Notes under the pieces: generated by a model
What the model saw: the letters and a program-made list of their open reading frames with translations, nothing else
Databases searched by the model: none
What the model was told of the DNA's origin: nothing
Assembly (NCBI GenBank): GCA_938091115.1
Contig: CALKNI010000040.1
Span: 1-33,692 of the forward strand
DNA from: an uncultured Pirellulaceae bacterium
Lineage (GTDB): Bacteria > Planctomycetota > Planctomycetia > Pirellulales > Pirellulaceae
Length of the DNA: 33,692 nucleotides
Reading direction: 5' to 3'
In this document: positions 14,773-22,814 of the stretch, one piece after another
Layout: each line of letters begins with the position of its first letter
Numbering within the stretch: the first letter of the stretch is position 1
Position numbers and translations under genes: made by a program

Positions 14773-17700
14773 TCAATCGACGTAAATAAATTCGTTAGTG
14801 GAGAAAACTGCCTGTGCAAAGTCGGCGAGCGCGGCAGTCTTCGCGTCGGCAGAAGCACTTTGTTCGTAGTCTTTCTGTTGTCTTTCAATGAACTGTCTCG
14901 CGGCTTGCAGTTCATGGCTGGAAGGCTCCCGATTAAGGGCCAAACAATAGGTGTTGGTAACGATCGTCGAAAGGTCGTCACCTAATCGTTGGTGCGCCTT
15001 TTCTTTCAGGATCGTGGGTCGTTTCTGCGAATACTGCCCGGCATACACATCACCCGCCGCTTTATTGGTGACGCCATCAATCGTTGTGTTGACCGCAGCG
15101 GCGGCAAATTTGACATCGCCAATGTTTAAGTCTTTTGTGTTCCCGAAATTGATTGCCTTGAGGACCTCCTTGAGATCGAGATCCGCCTGGCTTTTCACGA
15201 TCTTCACCCGATCCGCGGAACCTGCTTTTCCCTTTGATAAAATCAAGCCACCAAGATGCAGGGGGCCCTTGATTTCAATGTCGATGTGGCCATCGCTGAG
15301 AGTAAAAGTATGGCGAAGTACGCTTCCATGGTCGAAGTGTCCACCTTGCTCTTTGAACATGTCATACGCCGCTCTGACCGTCTTCCCCTCGATTAGGATA
15401 TCTGCAGACCGTGATTGCCATCCTTCATAAAGAAGCAGTTGCAACGTATAGCTCCCATTAGGCACTGCAATATCCACATCGGGCGAACCATGGATAGACG
15501 CCGCCAAGAGCTCCGAGGCAGCATGAATTTCTTCGTAGTACTGCGGTGAGACCCTGGCAGCGAATGCCTGGGCCAGCGTGCGGATATAGGGACTGTTGAT
15601 CAGCAGCAGTGCCTGAGGAGCTGTTGTCGTCGAGTTGCGACGGCCGGCACTGGTCAGGGTTTCCGGTGCATCGTAAAGATTGAGCATCGGATTCAGCAGA
15701 CTGCGTTTCACCGTAAAGTAGATGCTCCGCCGCTTTTGTCCGGGATCAAGCGTGCCACTTCCAAACATGGTACGGTCCAGTTGACCTGATACGGCCAGTA
15801 TCGAATCACGAATCGCCTCGGCTTCCAAACGACGGGGTGTAAACCGCCAGAGGCGTTTGTTTTCAGGGTCGACTTTGGAGGCATTTTCCGAAAATGCGGA
15901 TCCCTGCTGAAATGTTTCGCTGGTCAGAATCAACCGGTGAATGTGTTTCAGGCTCCAGTCGTTCCGAACCAGTTCACTCGCCAGCCATTCCAGCAACTCC
16001 GGATGAGTTGGCAGCGCCCCTTGCGTGCCAAAGTCGTTGACCGTTGTCACCAATCCAGTTCCGAAGTGATGTTGCCAAAGGCGATTCACAATCACCCGCG
16101 CCAGCAAACTTCCGGCACCATGCTGCGTATCGGTGATCCAGTTGGCGAGCGATTTGCGACGATAAGATGATTTGCTTTGGGCCGGTGGTTGCTCGATCCA
16201 ATGCGACTCCTTGTCGGCATGCTGCATGAGGATTTTCGGAAAGCCCTGAGTGGCGAGTTCGAGTTTTGAATTTGGGTTGCCTCGATTTAGGATATAGGTC
16301 TGTTCATAGAACTCCGGGCCTTGAACGTTATAGATGGCCGGTCGAAACCCCGTCCTGCCCTCGGTCGAGACGAAGACCGTCTCCTGTGGATGCTTTGGCT
16401 GCTGTGCCAGGTGGCTTTTGGTCTCAGTGGAAAGCTGCTGCCATTTCGCGTCGAACTGACGTGACCAGTTGAGCAAAGTCTCGGACTGCTGGGGGCTTCG
16501 TTGTGTGACGGGTGTTGTCACAATGTTGCGAATCGTTTCGGGAACACCTTGTTGCTTTACATTGAAGTAAAACCCACCAATACCGTCGCCATTCACGATC
16601 TTTACAAGCAACTGATGTTCGCCCTTGGTTAGCGTTATATGAGCCAACGCCTGGTCAGGATTCACAGCATTCGCAACGATACGTTCCGCGATCAATTCCC
16701 CGTCCAACCAGGCTTTCACTGTGTCGTCGGCGCCAAACGAAAGAACCGTTGGGGTGGCCGACTCAGCAGTGATCGTGCGGTGGAAAAAGAAAACGCTGTT
16801 GCTTTCGGAAATTTGATGGCTGGTTCCATCCGCGAGTTCCGGTCTGGGGCGCCACATTGCCGACAGTGCAGGTTTTGAACCGGGCGTTTTCTCGGATGGG
16901 AAAACGGCATTGTGTCCGGCAACATATCCAGTCGTCTTGAGCGGCCCGGTTGACTGCCACGAGCTAAGTATCAACGGTTGGTGCTTGATCGCGGGGTTCG
17001 TGTACGACTGGCTGTTGCGAGATTCCTTTTCATAGTCCGCCAGTTTGGCAACCAGCTTCTGGTGGTCACGTTCAAAGACTTCCAGCGCCTTGTCTATTTC
17101 GGCTGATGGTTGCGTCACCGTGATTTCTGCGCGAACCGTGGTGGCAAACGTGGAGAGCAGGCGATAGTAATCGTCTGAAGTAATCGGATCATATTTGTGA
17201 TCGTGACAACGGGCACAGCCGATGCTGAGGCCAAGCATCGATGTCATGGTCGCGGAAAGGATGTCGTCGAGTTCGTCGTAACGTTCCTTCTCCACCTGGT
17301 TCTTCGTGATGACCGCATTGCGAACACCACACCCGAGAAAACCGGTCGCTTTGAGCGCTTCGATGTTATCGGGTGCAAATTCGTCGCCTGCGATTTGCCA
17401 CTGAACGAATTGGTTGTAGGGCAGGTCGTCGTTAAACGCCTTGATCACGAAGTCTCGAAACTGATAGGCGTTAGGTCGCATCCCATCCAATTCGAAACCA
17501 CCACTCTCGGCAAAGCGAGCAACGTCGAGCCAATGTTGCGCCCAACGCTCACCGAAATGTTGATTTTCAAGAACCCGATCGACCAGTTGTTGGTAGGCAT
17601 CCGGAGCAGGATCATCCATAAACCGTTGGAACTCTTCCGGTGAAGGCGGCATTCCGATGGCATCAGCATAAACCCGCCGAATAAGAGTCCGCTTGTCAGC

Positions 17701-18234
17701 CTTTTGCGATGGCTGGATACTTTTCTCGCCGAGCCGCTTGAGCACGAACGCGTCGATGGGATTGCCAGACGAGCGACGGTCCGTTCCTTGGGGGATCTGT
17801 GTTTCCTGCAGCTTGCGAAACGACCAGTGCGTTTCATAAACCGCACCCGCCTGAATCCAGCGCCGCAGTACATCCACTTCGGCTTGGGACAATGGTGCTC
17901 CATGACCTGGCGGAGGCATCTGCGAATCGGGATCTTGAGACGTCACGCGTGTCAGCATTTCACTCGCTGCCGCGTCGCCTGCGACGAGTGCCTCGTATTC
18001 GAGTGCCACTTCACGCAGGTCGAGTCTCAGGTCGGTCTCTTGGGCGTCCTCGCTGTTTCGGTCTGGTCCATGACAAAGAAAACACTTTTGTGCCAACAGA
18101 TGTCGGGCCTGCCGAGCAATATCGTCTGCCCGTGCCTGCGATCCGCAAGCAAAGAGAGTCAGCAGCATTGCCGTAATTATCAGGATCAGTTTCACCGAAT
18201 CACCCTTTTGTTTCTCATGCTGTCTCTGAATCAT
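14773..18234 (-). CDS. PSCyt1-DUF1549-DUF1553 (PSD1) multiheme protein with two inserted beta-sandwich domains
   Basis: After an N-terminal signal (ITAMLLTLFAC, possibly a lipobox, or cleaved at ARA-DD) comes the PSCyt1 cytochrome region, with heme site CFLCH at 51-55 and MPPP at about 106. DUF1549 (about 155-365) contains a second CxxCH (CARCH, followed by DHKYDP). Residues ~425-555 look like a jelly-roll domain (SFGADDTVKAWLDGE, KGEHQLLVKIVNG). DUF1553 starts at about 680 (ARVIVNRLWQHHFG, FGTQGALPTHPELLEWLA) and ends in FSTNEFIYVD. At about 905-1075 DUF1553 is interrupted by a malectin-like segment. At 1153 residues it is longer than its two relatives here. An alternative GTG start at 18195, with AAGGG 7 bases upstream, would give a shorter signal. 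It is the fourth gene of the operon and is followed closely by a DUF1501 gene. Confidence 0.9.
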   Translation of the reverse strand: MIQRQHEKQKGDSVKLILIITAMLLTLFACGSQARADDIARQARHLLAQKCFLCHGPDRNSEDAQETDLRLDLREVALEYEALVAGDAAASEMLTRVTSQDPDSQMPPPGHGAPLSQAEVDVLRRWIQAGAVYETHWSFRKLQETQIPQGTDRRSSGNPIDAFVLKRLGEKSIQPSQKADKRTLIRRVYADAIGMPPSPEEFQRFMDDPAPDAYQQLVDRVLENQHFGERWAQHWLDVARFAESGGFELDGMRPNAYQFRDFVIKAFNDDLPYNQFVQWQIAGDEFAPDNIEALKATGFLGCGVRNAVITKNQVEKERYDELDDILSATMTSMLGLSIGCARCHDHKYDPITSDDYYRLLSTFATTVRAEITVTQPSAEIDKALEVFERDHQKLVAKLADYEKESRNSQSYTNPAIKHQPLILSSWQSTGPLKTTGYVAGHNAVFPSEKTPGSKPALSAMWRPRPELADGTSHQISESNSVFFFHRTITAESATPTVLSFGADDTVKAWLDGELIAERIVANAVNPDQALAHITLTKGEHQLLVKIVNGDGIGGFYFNVKQQGVPETIRNIVTTPVTQRSPQQSETLLNWSRQFDAKWQQLSTETKSHLAQQPKHPQETVFVSTEGRTGFRPAIYNVQGPEFYEQTYILNRGNPNSKLELATQGFPKILMQHADKESHWIEQPPAQSKSSYRRKSLANWITDTQHGAGSLLARVIVNRLWQHHFGTGLVTTVNDFGTQGALPTHPELLEWLASELVRNDWSLKHIHRLILTSETFQQGSAFSENASKVDPENKRLWRFTPRRLEAEAIRDSILAVSGQLDRTMFGSGTLDPGQKRRSIYFTVKRSLLNPMLNLYDAPETLTSAGRRNSTTTAPQALLLINSPYIRTLAQAFAARVSPQYYEEIHAASELLAASIHGSPDVDIAVPNGSYTLQLLLYEGWQSRSADILIEGKTVRAAYDMFKEQGGHFDHGSVLRHTFTLSDGHIDIEIKGPLHLGGLILSKGKAGSADRVKIVKSQADLDLKEVLKAINFGNTKDLNIGDVKFAAAAVNTTIDGVTNKAAGDVYAGQYSQKRPTILKEKAHQRLGDDLSTIVTNTYCLALNREPSSHELQAARQFIERQQKDYEQSASADAKTAALADFAQAVFSTNEFIYVD

Positions 18235-18282
18235 TAGTTTCCAGGTTCAGATCTATTAAATTTCAACTTGTTTACTACGCCG

Positions 18283-19713
18283 CTATGTAAGAAGGTCCTT
18301 AACCACATGGGCGGGTTTGACACCTGTGAGTCGTGCATCGAGACCCTGGAAGCGGACGCTTAGTCGTTCATGATCGATGCCCAGCAAGTGCAGCATCGTG
18401 GCATGTAGATCGCGGATATGGAACGGGTTTTCCACGGCGTTGTAACCGAACTCATCAGTGGCACCATAAGTCATGCCTCCCTTGATTCCGCCACCGGCCA
18501 TCCACATCGAGAAGCCCTTGATATGGTGGTCTCGGCCGTCTCCCTGGGCCATCGGTGTGCGGCCAAACTCGCCGCCCCAAATCACCAGCGTATCGTCGAG
18601 CATGTCACGCTGCTTGAGATCGGTGATCAGGGCCGCCGTTCCTTGATCGACCAGTTTGGCAGTATTGGCCACGCCCGCTTTCACTCTCTCGTGATGGTCC
18701 CAGCCACGATGATAAAGATGGATGAACCGAACCCCGCGTTCGGCAAGTCGTCGTGCCAGCAAACAGTTTGAAGCGTAGCTGCCGTCGGCGCCGTCGGTGC
18801 CATATAAGTCAAGCGTAGCCTTCGATTCGTCTGAGAGATTCATCAGTTCAGGCACACTTGTCTGCATTCTCGCGGCAAGTTCGTATTGCGCAATTCGGGT
18901 CGCGATTTCGGGATCATGCGAAATGCCGGCGCGCAGCTTGTTCAAGTCGCCAATTGCGCCAATCACATCAGCTTGCTGTTCAATGCTGACCCCCGATGGT
19001 CGCTTGACGTACAACACGGGATCGCCGGAGGAATGAAACGGAACTCCCTGGAAGCGACTGGGAAGAAATCCGCTATGCCATTGCCTCGCCGCGATCGGCT
19101 GGGTCTGTCCGCCACCAACGGATGTCAGGACCACAAAGCCAGGCAAATTGTCGCTCTCCTGGCCGAGCCCATAGGTGATCCAGGAGCCCATCGAGGGGCG
19201 TCCTGAAATCTGCGTGCCCGTATTGATAAGCGTATGCGCCGGATCGTGATTAATCTGATCGGTCGTGGCCGAATTGATGATGCACATGTCGTCAGCAATC
19301 TTACTCATGTGAGGAAATGCATCACTGATCCACTGGCCTGATTCACCGTACTGCTTAAAAGTTCTTTGCGGCCCCAGGCAGTTGAGTGCTTTGTTCTGAA
19401 GCTGCGCGATGGGCTGGCCTTTGGTGAATGACTCCGGCATCGGTTTGCCGGACATCTCGGTGAGTTTTGGCTTGTAATCAAATGTTTCCAGATGCGATGG
19501 GCCTCCAGCTTGGCAGAGATAGATAACTCGCTTAGCTTTGGGCGCATGATGCAACGGGTTCACCACACCGAGACTGTCCTGAGATTGCTCAGTTTGGGCT
19601 GCAGTGGTCCGAGCAAGCATTGCGGTGAGCGCCGCCGCCCCGACGCCGACTCCACCTCGGCTTAGGAAGGTGCGACGATTGACCTGATTTTCCAAGTGTT
19701 GCAAGGGATTCAT
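18283..19713 (-). CDS. Tat-exported DUF1501 protein (second copy in the operon)
   Basis: From the ATG at 19713 (476 aa) the protein begins MNPLQHLENQVNRRTFLSRGG, a clear twin-arginine signal with hydrophobic part VGAAALTAML and cleavage near TTAAQ. The DUF1501 body follows with CQAGGPSHLETFDYKP, INSATTDQINHDPAHT, GSWITYGLG, CLLARRLAERGVRFIHLYHRGWDHH, LVIWGGEFGRTP and HIRDLHATMLHLLGIDHE. The Trp-Asp-His-His form of the fourth block is the more usual one in the family, where the other operon copy has SGG. The start lies 2 bases after the stop of the preceding PSD1 gene, so translation is probably coupled. Upstream residues in the longer frame belong to that gene. It probably forms a functional pair with the PSD1 protein at 19716-22814. 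Confidence 0.92.
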   Translation of the reverse strand: MNPLQHLENQVNRRTFLSRGGVGVGAAALTAMLARTTAAQTEQSQDSLGVVNPLHHAPKAKRVIYLCQAGGPSHLETFDYKPKLTEMSGKPMPESFTKGQPIAQLQNKALNCLGPQRTFKQYGESGQWISDAFPHMSKIADDMCIINSATTDQINHDPAHTLINTGTQISGRPSMGSWITYGLGQESDNLPGFVVLTSVGGGQTQPIAARQWHSGFLPSRFQGVPFHSSGDPVLYVKRPSGVSIEQQADVIGAIGDLNKLRAGISHDPEIATRIAQYELAARMQTSVPELMNLSDESKATLDLYGTDGADGSYASNCLLARRLAERGVRFIHLYHRGWDHHERVKAGVANTAKLVDQGTAALITDLKQRDMLDDTLVIWGGEFGRTPMAQGDGRDHHIKGFSMWMAGGGIKGGMTYGATDEFGYNAVENPFHIRDLHATMLHLLGIDHERLSVRFQGLDARLTGVKPAHVVKDLLT

Positions 19714-19715
19714 GA

Positions 19716-22700
19716 TTATTCTCTGGTAATGCATTCGTGCAGATTGAGAATGGCACGTGCGGCTGATGTCCATGCGGCAAGTTCCACAGCTTCGATCATC
19801 GATGGTGCGGGCCGCAGGCCGATTTTCCCAAATTCTGAAGCACCGGCTGAGTTCGTCTTAAACTCTTCCCGATGTTTCTTGACTAGGCTCGTCAAAACCA
19901 AAAGTTCGTCTGACGTCGGCTCGCGCGAGAGGGCTTCGCGAAAACTGAAGTTGAGGCGATCAACGTCCGTGTTACCGCCTTCGGTGATCATTCGACGGGC
20001 GAGTTCTCGTGCTGCCTCAACAAAGGTCGGGTCATTGAGCAGTACAAGTGCCTGAAGCGGCGTATTGGAAACCGAACGCTGCACAGTGCACTCCTCACGA
20101 GTGGGTGCGTCGAATGCTGCCAACGACGGGTGCAAGAAAGTTCTCTGCCAGAATGTATACAGGCCGCGGCGATATTGGCTCTCCCCCGCATCCTGCACCC
20201 AAGTTCGCGTTGGAAAATTGAGATTCGCCAGATAGCCTGCCGGTTGATAGGGGCGAACGCTCGATCCACCAATTCGCGGTGAAAGCAGTCCACTGATTTT
20301 CAGTGCGTTGTCGCGTACGAATTCGGCATCCAGTCGCCATCGCCCTTGCCGCGCCAGGAGTTCGTTATTCGGATCCCGTTGAATGAGCGATGGTGTCGCC
20401 TCGGAGGACCGGCGATAGACGTTGCTAATCGCGATGAGCTTCATCATGTGCTTAATGTCCCAACCGCTCTCAATGAACTCATCGGCCAACCAGTCAAGCA
20501 GCTCGGGATGGGTTGGCGGTTGCCCCTGAGCCCCGAAATCACCTAGGTTGTTTGCCAATCCGCGTCCGAGCATGAGTTTCCAAAGGCGATTGACCATCAC
20601 TCTGGCAGTCAGAGGATTTGATGGCGAGACGAGCCAGTTCGCCATGTCGAGCCGTGTCAAACGTTGTCGCCCGTCCAGTGGAATCGAGCCAAGAGAGACC
20701 GGCACAGCTGGCTGCACGATTTCGCCGGTGTCGTCCTGCCAATTGCCCCGACCAAGAATACGGACGACGCGAGGCTCTTTCATCGACTTCGAGATAAGGA
20801 CTTGAGCCTGTTGGGCAAGCACTTTCTTCTCACGTGTGGCATCGTCGATCCGCTTACGAAGGGCTGCCGTGCTAGGTGCTGTTGCGCGGAAGCGCTTTCG
20901 TAGTTGAGCCTGCTGAGCCTGACTCCGTTCTTCTGCTGTGATGGCCAGAATCTCGGCGATGTCTTGTTGCACCGCGTGCTCAGCGTGCGCGTCTTTTGAT
21001 GTCGTGAATGCAAGGCGAAACCGACCGATCGTATGATGGTGACCAAAGTCTTGCGGCATCGTAATCGTAATGGTTTGCATCGTGCCGTCACCAATTGGCT
21101 TGGTGAAAGAGATGATCGCCGAATGGGAAGTGCCAATGCGCGGGTAAATCGCCCACGCTGTCATCAAATTGTCATCGATGAGATTTTCAATCGGGAACTG
21201 GTCTTGGCTGTAGGTGGCGGTGGCGCGCTGAAAGGTGACTGGTTTGTCACCGACCGAGAGTTGGCATGCGCCGAGTACAAAATTGCCCTTCTCTGCGCGC
21301 CCTGGTCCTTTAGCTTTCAGTGACCCATGCGGGAGTACTTCCAGACGCAACGCAGTCACATCCTTGATTTCTGCATTAATCTTTATCGTGTATGAGTCCT
21401 TCTCTGGGTTCTCGCCAGATGCGAGGATCGAATCATCTGGCTGAACGGTCAACAAAGCCCCTTCACGGGATTGGGATTCGGTTGGGCGGAGTACTGTCCA
21501 GGTGGTATCGGTAATCGATTCCACTAATGACGCCTCCCATTGAAGCTGTGCCTGATCAATTTCTACGGAGGGGGCGGCGAGTGCCTGTTGTGCTTCCGCG
21601 ATCATCTTGTTCAGTTCATCGTCCCGCCGTTTCTGTGACGAGCTAAGCAGCGAAACCGGAGTCTGGATCCCAACGGGAGTTTCCTGAAGATCGGCGAAGA
21701 AGGCTGCAAAGCTGTAGAAGTCGCGCTGGGTGAGCGGATCGTATTTGTGATCGTGGCACTGGCAGCAGCCCATTGAGAGTCCGAGAAATATTTCGCTGGT
21801 ATTTCGGACTCGATCCGCCGCGTAGATGGCAGTATATTCTTTGGGCTGCGCGCCGCCTTCGCGTGTTGTCTGGTTCAGACGATTGAACCCCGAAGCAATC
21901 TTTTGATCGTTGGTTGCGTCCGGAAGCAAGTCGCCAGCCAACTGTTCGCGAACAAATTGGTCAAAACGTATGTTGCCGTTGAAGGCTTCGATCACATAGT
22001 CGCGATACGGAACGTGATGCCGATTGTTATCGCCATGATAGCCATTGGTATCCGCATAACGGACCACGTCAAGCCAATAGACCGCCAAACGCTCGCCAAA
22101 GTGCTGAGTGCCTAACAGCCGGTCCACGAGTTTCTCATACGCATGCGGATCATTGTCGGTGATAAAAGCATCAACCTCGCCTGGAGTCGGCGGCAATCCC
22201 GTCAGGTCGAACGACAGCCGGCGAATGAGTGTACGGCGATCGGCTTCGGCCAACGGTTCGACGCCTTCCGCTTTGAGTCGCCGATTTACGAACGTATCCA
22301 CGGCGTTCATTTGCGGCGACGCTTTCCCGACCTCCGGATATTCTGGGCGTTTCAATGGAATGAACGACCAGTGCTCGGAGTACTCCGCGCCTTCGTCGAT
22401 CCAGCGTTTGAAAATTTCAACCTGCTCCTTCGTCAACCGCGGCTTGGTAGATCTGGGCGGCGGCATCATCTCATCCGGATCATCTGACATGATGCGACGA
22501 AGAATTTCGCTGTTGGCCGAATCACCCGGTTCAATTGCGTGTTGAATCGCCTCATCACGAATGTCGAGCCTCAAGCCATTCTCTTTGGCATCCTCGCTGT
22601 TTCGGTCTGGCCCATGACAGTGAAAACAACGGTCTGACAGAAGCGGCTTGATGGCGATTGAAAAATCAACGTTTTGCGGCTCGTCTGCAGAAACCTGCCG

Positions 22701-22814
22701 AGCCGACGCCACGGTATAAACGGTCAAACAGACGCCGAGACAAACACGACGCCATTGGCTCGATGGAATTCGCCTCTTCCACTTCAGGATCTTCGCGAGT
22801 TTGATGCTCCTCAT
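19716..22814 (-). CDS. PSCyt1-DUF1549-DUF1553 (PSD1) multiheme protein with a discoidin-like insert
   Basis: A signal segment (about residues 24-43, VCLGVCLTVYTVASA) precedes the PSCyt1 region, with heme site CFHCH at 63-67 and MPPP at about 116. DUF1549 spans about 150-360 (PPTPGEVDAFI, YWLDVVRYADTNGYHGD), with a second CxxCH in CCQCHDHKYDP. Residues about 470-620 form a beta-rich insert resembling an F5/8 type C (discoidin) domain (FPIENLIDDNLMTAW, GRFRLAFTTS), followed by a short coiled segment of basic residues. DUF1553 runs from about 720 to 1020 (ARVMVNRLWKLMLGRGL, FGAQGQPPTHPELLDWLADEF, TPLQALVLLNDP). It overlaps the upstream DUF1080 gene by four bases (ATGA), a sign of translational coupling. 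Members are thought to act as periplasmic redox proteins tied to glycan use; the reaction is unproven. Confidence 0.92.
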   Translation of the reverse strand: MRSIKLAKILKWKRRIPSSQWRRVCLGVCLTVYTVASARQVSADEPQNVDFSIAIKPLLSDRCFHCHGPDRNSEDAKENGLRLDIRDEAIQHAIEPGDSANSEILRRIMSDDPDEMMPPPRSTKPRLTKEQVEIFKRWIDEGAEYSEHWSFIPLKRPEYPEVGKASPQMNAVDTFVNRRLKAEGVEPLAEADRRTLIRRLSFDLTGLPPTPGEVDAFITDNDPHAYEKLVDRLLGTQHFGERLAVYWLDVVRYADTNGYHGDNNRHHVPYRDYVIEAFNGNIRFDQFVREQLAGDLLPDATNDQKIASGFNRLNQTTREGGAQPKEYTAIYAADRVRNTSEIFLGLSMGCCQCHDHKYDPLTQRDFYSFAAFFADLQETPVGIQTPVSLLSSSQKRRDDELNKMIAEAQQALAAPSVEIDQAQLQWEASLVESITDTTWTVLRPTESQSREGALLTVQPDDSILASGENPEKDSYTIKINAEIKDVTALRLEVLPHGSLKAKGPGRAEKGNFVLGACQLSVGDKPVTFQRATATYSQDQFPIENLIDDNLMTAWAIYPRIGTSHSAIISFTKPIGDGTMQTITITMPQDFGHHHTIGRFRLAFTTSKDAHAEHAVQQDIAEILAITAEERSQAQQAQLRKRFRATAPSTAALRKRIDDATREKKVLAQQAQVLISKSMKEPRVVRILGRGNWQDDTGEIVQPAVPVSLGSIPLDGRQRLTRLDMANWLVSPSNPLTARVMVNRLWKLMLGRGLANNLGDFGAQGQPPTHPELLDWLADEFIESGWDIKHMMKLIAISNVYRRSSEATPSLIQRDPNNELLARQGRWRLDAEFVRDNALKISGLLSPRIGGSSVRPYQPAGYLANLNFPTRTWVQDAGESQYRRGLYTFWQRTFLHPSLAAFDAPTREECTVQRSVSNTPLQALVLLNDPTFVEAARELARRMITEGGNTDVDRLNFSFREALSREPTSDELLVLTSLVKKHREEFKTNSAGASEFGKIGLRPAPSMIEAVELAAWTSAARAILNLHECITRE

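Noticed and set aside
14763-14981. N-terminal extension of the DUF1501 frame
   Set aside because: These 73 codons overlap the end of the upstream PSD1 gene and precede a complete Tat signal that has its own ATG and ribosome site.
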